Assembly: GCA_021234155.1 (NCBI GenBank) | Contig: JAJEKV010000063.1 | Location: 2,787,601-2,851,600 of the forward strand | Length of the DNA: 64,000 nt | Direction: 5' to 3' | DNA from: Isoetes taiwanensis | Taxonomy: Eukaryota > Streptophyta > Lycopodiopsida > Isoetales > Isoetaceae | Shown: one piece after another, positions 21,690-32,383 of the stretch | How positions within the stretch are numbered: the first letter of the stretch is position 1 | Layout: each line of letters begins with the position of its first letter | Translations under genes and position numbers: made by a program | Notes under the pieces: model-generated | Databases searched by the model: none | The model's input: the letters and a program-made list of their open reading frames with translations, nothing else | Told to the model about the DNA's origin: nothing

Positions 21690-21988
21690 GACCCTTTGAA
21701 AATCTACGCTCAGCAACTTGTTTGGCATTATTTATTCAGAAAACACTACAATTTCAATGTTTAGATTTCTAAAATTGTCGCTTCGGTGATTTATGAATTA
21801 ATAAGCAATTTCCTACTTTTATATTGCCAACATTCTTTCATAATATGGGTCATTTGGACTGAATATTTGATGCCCTTGCATTTCAACATAAAATGCATCT
21901 TCCTAGCAGAAAATGAACTCAAGTGCAAAAAGTGTGGTTAATTCAATATAATGGTCAATAAATAGCTTATACGGCGCGATTTTGGAAT

Positions 21989-22140
21989 AGACATAATCCC
22001 AATTTAATTGAATGATGGTTTATTAACTATTAACTTTTAACTTTTAATTTTATTAACTTTTAAGTTAATTTTAACTTTTAATTTAAACGTAAGTTAATAA
22101 AAAGTTAATTTTCATAAAATTTTCTTAACTTTTCATAATT
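21989..22140 (-). repeat. Right inverted arm of the large element
   Basis: The 32-bp block 21989-22020 is the exact reverse complement of 9887-9918. About 120 bp of TTAACTTTTAATT-type repeats follow, matching the left arm in inverse order. Confidence 0.75.
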
Positions 22141-22194
22141 TTGGGAGGTGGCCATTGGCTGCGCACTTAAGCGCGTAATTGAGAATGCAGCCAT

Positions 22195-22233
22195 GTAAGT
22201 ATCCTAAAGGCTACGTAAGTATCCTAAAGGCTA
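22195..22233 (+). repeat. Two-copy 19-bp tandem repeat
   Basis: GTAAGTATCCTAAAGGCTA occurs twice, separated by one base, directly outside the right arm of the large element. Confidence 0.8.
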
Positions 22234-23439
22234 TACATGCTATATGACATGATGCCCAACGAGTTTGCCTCCATGGCAAGCCTAGTCGTTTGCCAAGTTA
22301 GCAAATTCACCTCAAGTTATGAGGTATCAAATTGGCGGGAGTATTGGTACCATCAGGGCTGCGATGGCAGCCCCATAGGATACCATAATGCCCATCGAAG
22401 GCTGCTAAGATGGTATGCATAAAATTGACCTACTAATTTTTTTAAAAACAGTTTTGATCAATGCAAACAGCAGTATTTGATAGCATTTCCACTTTCTTTC
22501 TCTTGCCTAACCCTGTAAAACACAACATTCCAATATTAGTTAACTCTTAATGCCTCCCTTTCCCAATAGGGAAAGTGTAGTTTTTGCTATCGATATAATA
22601 AAACAAGGTGCTGCGCACGGAGGGTTGCCCTCCATGACCCGAGAGTGAAATGGCTTAAATCACACTTCAAAAGTCATGTTTTCGAGCATATACTGACATA
22701 TACTTGGAATATGCCACAAACCCATATGGATGAGGGTTTTCCCCTTAGGGGCAACCCAAAAAACTGGACTCAAATATATCAGTGGAATGCTATTTCCATG
22801 CCCAATTCATAATTCATAAGGCAAGGCATTCAAATACGCTAATAACTCACAAATTGAATGTTGCAAATAGGAAAAAGAAACACAATCCATTGATTCCATT
22901 CAAACCTTGAACATATCGAAAGACGAGAAGCAAGAATGATGATTTCGTTGGTCTTTTAGTTTTCTTTATCGGGGCTCAACACATGCACGCACTGTAGCCC
23001 GGTTCTCCAAGATTCAAGGAATTCGAATTTTTATTGCTATTTTTGTTTTCTAAATTTGAAATTGACTCCAAGATTTTCAACCACCTTTATTGATTTTAGT
23101 ACTAAATTGGGGGACAAAAGGGACATCGAAAATGAGACACCCCAGTGTGCAGACATTTGTTTGGTTCTAAAATTACAAGGTTGAATCCATTATTAATGTT
23201 CGACATTTTATATGGTAGAGTATATCTCTCAATTTTGAATGGCGTGGAAGACGATCTTGAATATGTGGGATACCAAAGTGTAATTATAATGGCTAAGAGA
23301 TAGCCATGAAGCAACCACCATCCATGAGTATTTATGTTCACAATGAAGAAGTAAAGATCGACGTGTTCAAAGCTCGACTTGTTGCCAGTGCCAGGTATTG
23401 ATTTTCATGAAACATTTTCCCCTTGTTGCAAAGCTAAGT
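22234..23439. other. Old repeats, no gene
   Basis: At about 22,680-22,770 lies a diverged relative of the tail of the 25.1/29.1-kb repeat (ACCCATATGGATGAGGG and TTAGGGGCAACCC). A minus-strand frame at 23,341-23,102 ends CLHTGVSHFRCPFCPP, a possible CxxC scrap, but nothing around it supports a gene. Confidence 0.4.
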
Positions 23440-23620
23440 TGAGTTAAGTTCATTATTGCATAGTAGCTGAACATGGTCTTGGTATCAAGCAGATGGATGT
23501 CAAGATTGCTTTTCTTAATTTAAAATCAGAAGAGGAAATGTACATGGGGCAGGCACCTAGTTTGATCTCAGCAGGGCAAGAGCAGCTTGTTTACAAACTT
23601 CAGAAAGCCATTTAAAGCTA
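23440..23620 (+). mobile_element. Ty1/copia reverse-transcriptase scrap
   Basis: A short fossil. QMDVKIAFLN and EEEMYMGQAP followed by LVYKLQKAI match the copia RT block normally read as MDVKTAFLNG...EEIYMxQP...VCKLxKSLYGLKQ. Only this part of the polymerase is present, with no LTRs. Broken and old. Confidence 0.7.
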
Positions 23621-24632
23621 CAAAACCATCCATATATTTCACTTCAAAAAAAGATTCACAAGGAGCCAATCAGATTGGAATATGTACTGTCTTCTCTCAA
23701 TTTGTAATATTGGTCCACCAACCAAATATATAAAATGAGCTATTATGTTCATATTTGCTAAAGATTTATAAAGCCACAGTGTACCCTGGAAACATAATGA
23801 CAAGTGAGGGATATTCTAGTATCATGTTGTCTTAGTGTACCTCCTGGACATTCTAGATATTCCAAATCAAGACAATTTTCATGTTGACCACATGCTGCCC
23901 AGTTTACTACCTGCAAAATGGCTTCAGCATTATGAAAAGCAAAGAATTCGAACTGGACTCATATGCAAAACAAGAAGGACCCAGAATAACTTATTGTTTC
24001 ATCTAGAGTGTGTTTGCAGTCCTCAGCAATCCCATGCAAGTAATCTGTAATGCATTTGGTCATTATCCAGATATCGCACCTTAAACGAAAAAATCATTCC
24101 TTGTATCTTGTTTTCCATATTAGGTGATAACATTTGCTGTCAATTGAACCAACAGGGCAGTATAGGGCAAACCTTGATATGCAAAGATCCTTAAAAATCG
24201 AGGAGGCTGCCGGGCATCAACACTACCGGACATAGTACTTCTATTCACATGTCTTTGCGCATGTGATTGAAAGATGCTTTCATCTAATGATCGATCACAA
24301 CGCGAATCCGGCATTTTTACCTTTCAGATGGAGCAACATTGGTGTCCTTGATTTCATTGTCCGCATAATTTTGACTACATGATTTCTCCGGAAGGTCAAG
24401 GCCATTGTAAAACTATTCGATTCTCATTCTGCTGTGGTGAAAACGCAAGAGGGTGATCCAAGTGATGATTGGTACCATAGGGAAAAAAGCGGGACCATCT
24501 TAATGTGGTTGCAAAACCACGCCAATTTTTTAAAATTCAAAAAATTTTAAGTGATTTTAAGAAACCAATTTGTCATCGATCTTTTGAAATATTACCACGA
24601 TACCCGCCGTGAAGGTACTCATTGACTAGTAC
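23621..24632. other. No supported gene
   Basis: Mixed low-complexity and degraded sequence. Short frames at 23,835-24,050 (+) and 24,314-24,120 (-) show no domain or splice support. Confidence 0.4.
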
Positions 24633-25040
24633 ATGATTAATTGCGCCGCAAGAGGCCGTTGTTTTTACGCATCTTTCGGTTATTCCATTAAGCCGTGCGT
24701 CGGTAATCGCATCATGTATGCCAAAACCAAGTATATCTTTATCGATCTAATGATACTTAATAATGAAAGGGAAAGAAGGATTATGATACCAACAAGGTCG
24801 TGGGTATTAGACCCTTGTCATGCACCAAACCACCTTCATAAAAAGCAAAATCATAAAAGTTATTTCGTTAGGCAATATAATACATCAATGCAAAGCCAAG
24901 TTGTTAGATGTTATTTAGGATTAATAAGCTTCGTCGAGAGACTCGATTTAAAGCCTAAAAAAAACATCTTGAGCTTATTCGACATTATCAAATTGGTTGA
25001 TTCACGTGATCCAAATTTTAATTCTCCATACAATTTCTAG
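24633..25040 (+). CDS. Unknown 135-codon ORF
   Basis: ATG-initiated and uninterrupted, with a normal basic composition: MINCAARGRCFYASFGYSIK, KYIFIDLMILNNERERR, VRCYLGLISFVERLDLKPKK, LSLFDIIKLVDSRDPN. No family recognised, no clear TATA box and no splice sites seen. It sits between old repeats, so it could be a mobile-element scrap, a lineage-specific gene or chance. Confidence 0.35.
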   Translation: MINCAARGRCFYASFGYSIKPCVGNRIMYAKTKYIFIDLMILNNERERRIMIPTRSWVLDPCHAPNHLHKKQNHKSYFVRQYNTSMQSQVVRCYLGLISFVERLDLKPKKNILSLFDIIKLVDSRDPNFNSPYNF

Positions 25041-25103
25041 ACATTTAAATACCAACAAAACATCCGTTTCAGTACAAACTAATTTGGAGCTCTTAGCATT
25101 TGC

Positions 25104-25685
25104 AATACCACAGAGCTCCATTAACCTAAGCATCCATTACTCTTTAGTCCTTAGATAAAACAATGGATTCCATCGAAGAAAACATACACCTGCCGTAAAT
25201 GTAATTTTTGTTGTTGATTCGAGGCAAAGCCCGGGATGTGAGCATGCTAGCATCTTTTCCTAGCTGGAAATATTCGCAGAGTGCAAAGATTATCTCCAAG
25301 TATTGCGAGAACAACAAAAACGAGGGTCCCTTTTGTAGAATCCATTCATTCAACTAATCGAACTCGAGACAAAGATAATACCCTATAGCTATTTATTCCA
25401 AACGATTTCAAAGAAAGCAAATCATGAAAAGCAAGAGTAAATAACCGCTTGCCATGCTCTTGGAAGCCGAGGAAAATGCTTGGAAGAAGAAGAAGGGTCG
25501 AGTCGCGCCATAGCCACGCCTCTGGCTGAAAGGAATGGGGAATTTTGGATGACTAAGAGTTTACAGCAAAGACCCAGTTTTTTGAGTCACTAAGCATATG
25601 CTAGGCATATCTTAAGCATATACCTGGATATTCCCACAAACCCACATAAACGAGGGTTTGTCCCCCTAGGGGCAACCCAAAAAGG
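25104..25685 (+). repeat. Dispersed repeat of about 580 bp, copy 1
   Basis: Matches 29112-29681 end to end, starting AATACCACAG and ending GGGGCAACCCAAAAAGG. Differences cluster next to CAG/CTG/CCGG words. No coding function. The tail contains a CCCCCTAGGGG palindrome. The family is not recognised. Confidence 0.8.
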
Positions 25686-26120
25686 GTACAAATGAAGAGA
25701 TTTTGAGTAAGGGAATATTAAACTAGAAAATCACAAAGGAGGGATTGTTAAGAAGAGGGGTATTAACTGAATAAGGGGATATTAAATTGCAAGATCACAA
25801 AAGAGGGATGGTTGAGAAGAGAAGTATGACGAAGTAAGGGGATATTAAACCTCAAAATCGCAGAGGGGGGATTATTGAGAAAAGGGGTATGAATATTGGT
25901 TGCAAGAAATAGGGTATGAAAATTGCAAATGTCGAAATGGGGTACAAATCAAGAAATTTTCAAGTAGGGGGATATTAAGCTACAAAGGAGGATTATTGCT
26001 AAAAGGGGCATGAACGTTAGTTGTGAGAAAAGGGGTATGAACATTGCAAATGCAATGGGGGATATAAAAAAAAAAATCAAATACGGGGATATTAATCTAT
26101 AAAATCACAAAGGGGGATTG
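25686..26120 (+). repeat. Degenerate minisatellite
   Basis: Irregular 75-100-bp units built from GGGGATATTAA, AATCACAAAGGGGGATT, GAGAAAAGGGGTATGAA and ATTGCAAATG. It starts immediately after the 580-bp repeat. G-rich and A-rich on the plus strand, without coding potential. Confidence 0.65.
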
Positions 26121-27480
26121 TGGCCAAATACCCCGTTTCTTAAAATCATGTCCATTGAGGGGTTTTTTATGGGGGATTTCAAGAAGGATGTGGTGTCTTT
26201 GATGTGATATACATCACACTTCTTTACATGCACCTAACGTGGACTTCAGTCCTAAACAATATTGGGATGCACTCTAACTACACTTATCAATCGACCACCG
26301 CAAAAAGACACTATGTTTTCATCTCGTCATCTTTAACTTCCTTTTTCAACATAGTTTTTAAATACAACACATCATCTATCCATTGTCATTGCAATTCCCT
26401 CATATAAAATGCCTTCTTATATCATTCCAACTACAACCATGCCACTTTTTCTTCGACATTCTTCCTCTCCTAAGCCATTGAGAGACAATGAGATTCATGT
26501 GTCCGTTCTTGTTGTTTACAAAACTCCTGCACAATTAGCATTGGCAAATCCAGATAGGTCATAGGACGACATTGAATCATTTGCAATGCAGACAATTTGT
26601 GTAACAGCATCTCGTAAGTTTGTTTGTCTCTCATGTTGTTAGGTATATTCGTGGTGATTGGTGCATGGCCTTGAGGAGACTAAGCTTGCTCAATATGTTT
26701 ATTTGTTCTTTTGCGTTTAGTCGACTCCAAGGATGCAACTATTGCATGTTGTTTGGGCTTAGGTTTATTATATGTGTCCTATTTTAATTTAGACTTTTGT
26801 ATTCAATGGCCCTGGATAATTGATGTTAGGAATATCTTGGGCACTAGTGATTTAGGCACCAAGAGGATCTAAGTATAATTTGCAAACTACAAATGTATCC
26901 AATGCTATCTTTGCCGCATAATGTAAGGTTACTATTGACGTTAAATAATACTTCATTTCTTCTTGTTTGAGGTGCCTAGGTAGGAAAAGTTACCCACATG
27001 TTTTAAGAGCCCAGCAATGGACCAACCATGCTCTTGAAACATGTAATTTGCCCATTCTTGATCCTCTTCGAGTTTCTTGAAACGTCCATGACATTGTGGA
27101 GAGGATTTTTAACATGCTAACAGTTACAAGCAAACCCCGCTTTACCTATCATTACACCCATTATTACGTGGAAGTAAATAAACCAATCACAAGGTAAAGA
27201 CAAATGGGCAGGATATAATAGCGATGCACAAATTTTGAGACCAAGGGAGCGTTAATTTGACGAAAGTAGAACATTTGGTGACTTGCTTCAGAATTCTGGA
27301 TGACTTGCCAGACTCAATTTCTCTTCACATGGAAAACCTGGATTCGGATGTGGCCACGTCATCCAAACGCAGACGTTGAAGGCAACTTTAAGTTTATGTT
27401 CCTTGTGCGGAGATTTTACGCTTACATATTTCGTGTGAATTCTATCACACATTGATCAAGACGAGCAAAACCAAAACATG
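26121..27480. other. Degraded sequence upstream of the PPO-domain gene
   Basis: The minus strand between about 27,110 and 26,480 carries coding-like scraps (KLEEDQEWANYMFQEHGWS; NMRDKQTYEMLLHKLSALQ), probably an old transposon gene, too broken to classify. The last 300 bases are the presumed promoter region of the following gene. Confidence 0.35.
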
Positions 27481-27488
27481 TATAAATA
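27481..27488 (+). promoter_or_regulatory. TATA box of the PPO-domain gene
   Basis: TATAAATA lies 49 bases before the ATG at 27537. The expected transcription start is about 27,512, leaving a leader of about 25 bases. Confidence 0.65.
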
Positions 27489-27536
27489 GGGGATGAGAAC
27501 TTGATACATTCAAGAATCTGACAACGGCTTGAAGAA

Positions 27537-28013
27537 ATGGGTTTAGTTATTTCAGCTTTATTTGGCAAAAAGAATGGATGTGGAATCCCAGAGTATGGGC
27601 CCAATGAGAAAAATAAGCCATATACCTTCCAAGACAGCTCTGTTTTTGTTGCTAAAGTGGTGATGCCAGATCTGCCCAAAGCATGGGAACAGACACATGA
27701 AATTGTCCTGGCCATAGATATCCAAGTTCCAGCCGATAAGGTCAGTGCTTTCCAGGCCTTTGTTAATCTGCCAAATGCTGATGAACATACCTCCATAAAT
27801 ACATTAGAATTTGTAGGCTCTTTCATACAAATGGTTGGTTCACAGTCTGAAATGGTATCTCGTGCTGTTCGCTTTGGCATTGGAGACAAAATCAATAAGT
27901 TGGATTTGTCCAAGAAATCCTCCATCCTAGTCTCCATGGTCAGGCCTGGTTATACGGATTCTCCAATCATCATCAATAACATGAGCATCACTCTAGAATC
28001 CTTAAATGAATAA
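27537..28013 (+). CDS. Stand-alone PPO1_KFDV-domain protein (polyphenol oxidase C-terminal domain)
   Basis: An intact intronless gene of 158 codons. Residues from about 35 align with the C-terminal PPO1_KFDV domain of plant polyphenol oxidases: HEIVLAIDIQVPADK matches the EEVLVIDNIKFP strand, FQAFVNLPNADE the KFDVFVN motif, LEFVGSFIQM the AEFVGSFVNL motif, then RFGIGDKINKL, SSILVSMVRPG (VTLVPR) and IIINNMSITLE (VTIGGIKIE). In full enzymes this domain follows the dicopper tyrosinase core and caps it. Here both copper sites are absent, so the protein is not an oxidase. The N-terminus MGLVIS fits the N-myristoylation pattern, suggesting a membrane-attached protein. A good TATA box precedes it and AATAAA overlaps the stop (28009-28014). 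No transit peptide, unlike thylakoid PPOs. Confidence 0.72.
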   Translation: MGLVISALFGKKNGCGIPEYGPNEKNKPYTFQDSSVFVAKVVMPDLPKAWEQTHEIVLAIDIQVPADKVSAFQAFVNLPNADEHTSINTLEFVGSFIQMVGSQSEMVSRAVRFGIGDKINKLDLSKKSSILVSMVRPGYTDSPIIINNMSITLESLNE

Positions 28014-29111
28014 ATCTTGTTGTATACATTATTGTAACTATCACTGTAAATAGATGTTATATACATACCCCGTATAGGGAGCATATATTCCATTTATCTT
28101 AATTACAGAACGTATCTATATTTATATTTATATATATTGAAATGATTCAGCTAAAACATAGAAATCTGCAAAAGAAAGTGGATATTCAATGTACAAAATT
28201 GCGATGGCAACTAAAAAGGCAAAAACATGTAGATAATTAACTTTTTTAAGTTTTCCAACTCTTAGACCTGCTGCATGCAAAAGAGTATCAATTTAAGTAT
28301 TGATACAATAGCTAACAGGAGGAGTAAGGGAGAACATGTATTACTAAAGCCTACAAATATAAAGACACAGTCTGCTATACATTTAGCGCGCTCCCCTATA
28401 AGCTACTGCCTAGTAATGATACATCACATAGATTCGAACTGGCCCCATGAGCATACATGTGAATACTGAGAATGGAACTGTAGCAAAGCCGGAGACAGCA
28501 AATAATACTACGGGATGATCTCAACAAGTCTAATTACATTGCTGTAAGAGCAATTAAGCAGACAGATAATTCTCTATAATTTATTTGCTTGGAGACTTAT
28601 ATAAAATTTTCAGTCTGCTATTTCTAGACAGCTAGAAGAGCATCCTAATGCAAATCATGGGATCTCATTGATGGCGTGAAAATGAGAAAGGGAATGTGCC
28701 TCCTCAGTCAAAAGATAGCAAATTTGTACCATTGTAGAACACACCACATTTGCAAGCTCGTTCAAAACCAATACCCCGCATGTAATGAATCATATTCATT
28801 ACAGGTAGATATTATTCTAATAAGTGGAATAACCTTAGACGCAAGCAATATCACAAACAGAACCTTCTTGTGGTTTATCTTGCATAATTTTGAAATGGAT
28901 ATTTTCTGCAGAGTGTGAAAGTGAACCAACTCTAACGTGCTAATAATTTACCCAACATTTTCACGGCTGGACAGAAGCCTGGACTGCTGCATTACGAGAT
29001 GAAGATACTCTTCCATTAGGATCTAAGGCCAGCATATCTAAAGCACTACAGCACTTGATGCACTGATACTATGTTAACTACTCTATAGTCCAACCCATTT
29101 GGAAAGGGCAG
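28014..29111. other. 3' region of the PPO-domain gene and intergenic DNA
   Basis: AT-rich with no supported coding region. Several AATAAA-like and TTGTAT words follow the stop codon and could guide polyadenylation. Confidence 0.5.
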
Positions 29112-29681
29112 GAATACCACAGGAGCTCCATTAACCTAAGCATCCATTATTCTTTAGTCCTTAGATAAAACAATGGATTCCATCGAAGAAAACATACCTG
29201 CTGCAACAGGATTTTTTGTTCAGATTCGGAGGCAAAGCCTGGGATGTGAGCATGCTAGCATCTTTTCCCTAGCTGGAAATATTCGCAGAGTGCAAAGATT
29301 ATCTCCAAGTATTGCAGGACAACAAAAAACAGAGGGTCCCTTTTGTAGAATCCATTCATTCAACTAATCGAACTCTGAGACAGCATAATACCCTATAGCT
29401 ATTTATTCCAAACGATTCCCAGCAAAGCAAATCATAAAAGGCAGAGTAAATTACTGCCATGCTCTTGGAAGCCAGAGGAAAATGCTTGGAAGAAGAAGAA
29501 GGGTCGAGCTGCGCCATAGCCACGCCTGCGAAGGAATGGGGCCGGATGACCGAGAGTTTACAGGCAGCAGCCAGTTTGGAGCAGTCACCAGCATATGCTA
29601 GGCATATGCCGGCATATACCTGGATATTCCCACAAACCCACATAAACGAGGGTTTGCCCCCCTAGGGGCAACCCAAAAAGG
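29112..29681 (+). repeat. Dispersed repeat of about 570 bp, copy 2
   Basis: Partner of 25104-25685 in the same orientation, 4.0 kb downstream. This copy keeps intact CAG/CTG words where the other is altered. Together the two flank the PPO-domain gene and could mediate its deletion or duplication. Confidence 0.8.
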
Positions 29682-32383
29682 TTTAATGTATAAATTGGAG
29701 CAGACTTGCATGATACTATTTGCTACCTCTGTAATTAAAAAATGTAGCATTAAACAGTCCCCAAGCGTATGACATGCTTTCCAAAAGAGCTAAAGGAGGT
29801 CTTTAACAATAAAGGCAAAAATAAATTGATTCACATGGTTTTTCAGTGCTTGGTCTCCCCATTGTTTTCAAGAGCATGCTGGGAAAATGAGGAATAGCTA
29901 GAAGGACAAGATGGAATAAGCAATTTGTTCTATGCTCTTTCTGGAGAAGCATGGAGATGGTCAAACAAAAGACAGCTATTCAGAATTAAAGCAAACGGTG
30001 CTGTTCTCTTTTTTTTGTTACCTGATTTAACAGTAATAGAAAAAGTAAATTGAAGTGTTTTGAGTCAATCTGAAAAAAAAAGAAGAGCATGAAATCTTTG
30101 AAAAGGCCACTAACCCGCATAAGGCAGGCATCATAGCATTCAAAACAAAAACATGAAGGCAAGTGTTAGTGCAGATGAGAAATGGAAAATGGGGAAGAAA
30201 GTTCCCAAACATGTTCAAACCATGCTTAATTTTGACCCGTCCTTCTAACCATGTTTTGACACATGTCTGTGGGAATAAGTTTTGATATTCCTATGCAGTT
30301 ATCTCGAGACATCTCTGTCCTAGTTGTGGTGGCCATCCACTCTCCATATGCAATTTTCTAGCATAGATGATCCTTACTAGGACTCTGAAATGGAAGATTA
30401 AAATTTGGCCTCCACCTCTCTTGCTTCAGTCAAAATCTGTCAAATGTGCCCCCAATCTGGCATCCTAATACACTCTTTGCCAATAATATGATTGTACCTT
30501 GTCTGGTCTAACTTGGCAAAACTGCGAAACGGTGGTGTAATTTTGTCGATGTTGGGCCCTCATACAGTTCGTTTGGGCAGTTTGTTTGCTATTTCTTTCA
30601 GGCTGTTTGAATACAGGAGATTCCTTTGGCTTCCAAGCATAAACAAACGATCTTACTACTTTGAAACAAAGAAGTCCTTTGATTACAGACAAACAGTAAT
30701 AACATCATATCCAATCCTAGTGCAACAGCACTGACTGTAGGCCTGGTGAGAAATTGGTACCTTCCATATTATCCAAAATGCCCAAACTACTGTTTTCAAT
30801 ATCAATCCTGACAAGAGCTGCATGCTATATATATAAGTGTTTTAACACTCCAAAGTGCTGAAATCAAGAAAAACCCTACCAAAACGTTATTCTTAAACTT
30901 CTGTCCATCTTGTACAGTCATAAGATGGCATTATCCTCTAGATCATCATCACTCAGGGCCATTGATTTTTCTTCTTTTGATTGCTTCTTACATGAAGTTC
31001 ATCTTATTTTCCATACATATAGCAACATAGCAGTAAGCACCTTCGGGATAGCCTAGATCTTTTTAATAGGCCTCGGTTCCACAAGTGTAAGAATGCTTGT
31101 TTCACCATTATAGGTCTAAATATTGAATGTAAAGAACATTAAGAAATGGGGCGGATAAGGACTTGGTCAACCAACAGTGACAGCAAACAGTAATTCTTTC
31201 ATCTAAATCTCCTTGGTTAAATCATGATAGAGCCTCCACAAGATAAATTCCATGCCCACAAGGCCAAATTCCAGAATCAGTTGCAGTTCTTAGGGATCCA
31301 AATGGAAAATACCATCACTAGCAGAACCATAATCCCTGCTTTGCTAACAACATGTCATCACAGAGACCATGCATGGTCTTCCATAGTATCTTTAAGAATC
31401 TAGCCACCATTACTGGACTCTGTAAATTCAGAAAGGTCATATAGTGCAGCTAAGAACCTTTGAGGTAAAATTCTGAACTGAACAATGGCAACAAGGATTC
31501 CTGCAGATACAGGCTCAATCAGCCAAACTATTAATGACTAGCAGCAAAATCTGCCATGAGGATTATTAATTTATTGCCGAAAAGAGCCTGGCACTTCCAA
31601 AGCTAGGAGGATGCTACTAGATCATAAATTGTATGTAATCTGATCTCTTATACATCTTCAGGCCAAGAGTCTTCAGCGAGAGTTCATAAAAGTTTTCTCT
31701 AAAGCTAGATAACATGAAGAATAAAAGGCTTCCATGGCTCGCTGAACCTAAGTTTTTAAACCTACCTGCTACTATTGAATCAATCCTATCTGTTGTCCAG
31801 GTAACAAAAGGTCTACTACAGAAGTATGGACCTGAGAGAGTCGTAGCTGTTAGTAATTATTGAGCCTCCTATGACAACGACAGCTTTCTATAGCAACATG
31901 TGGGTAAATAATGATCGTTAGAGCGCATGCCCTATAAAACATGAAGATACTTACAAATTCTTTCTGCATTTATTCTTCCTATAGGATCACAACAAATATA
32001 TACATGAACCACGCTGTGGTTGGTCTCAGCTGCTGCGTTAATTACTTGTGGCTCATTCCATGTTTCTGATGGCTCTTCTATAACAAATGCTTCTCTCCAA
32101 GAAGATGAAGGTACCAATTTGAAGAGGATTTCAACACTTTGGAAGACAACCAAACAGATGTGGAGATGGTTTTAAATTTCTTCTCAACATAGGATCTAAA
32201 ATTTCCAGAGTGGCACAAAATAATTGTGGTGTAGGGTTAATATCATTGGGGACTTGCTTTAGTGATTGGTACTTGGCAATTTGAGAGCTTATAAGTCAGG
32301 AACATTCTGAAGAATATTGTGTCATTAGTCTATATCGTTTCTGAATATTATTCTTCTTTCAATGTTTGTTGCTGCTGCATCAG
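29682..32383. other. Gene-free stretch or long NUA intron
   Basis: No confirmed exon. A possible plus-strand exon lies at about 32,029-32,108 (frame AALITCGSFHVSDGSS, bounded by CTCAG and GAAG/GTACC) but it does not match NUA. The sequence immediately before 32,384 is the acceptor of the first recognised NUA exon. Confidence 0.4.

Larger units (their letters stand above)
9541..22140. mobile_element. Large (about 12.6 kb) element with inverted AT-rich arms, unknown family
   Basis: Bounded by inverted arms (9541-9918 and 21989-22140) sharing an exact 32-bp block. Contents: a DUF7869-like gene running left (13241 to about 10260), a repeat-rich divergent control region (13.2-13.7 kb), a pyrimidine/GCTTC-rich transcript leader running right, unknown ORFs at 14813-15133 and 18586-19086, a HAD phosphatase relic (20461-21065), and GC-rich hairpins. 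A related, inverted and rearranged piece lies at about 56.8-61.5 kb, so it has moved or been copied. All larger genes look broken. I could not find target-site duplications. It could be one DNA transposon or a composite of several insertions. Confidence 0.5.

Noticed and set aside
27422-27937. 171-codon minus-strand ORF over the PPO-domain gene
   Set aside because: It is the antisense shadow of the plus-strand gene, which has domain similarity, a TATA box and a polyadenylation signal.
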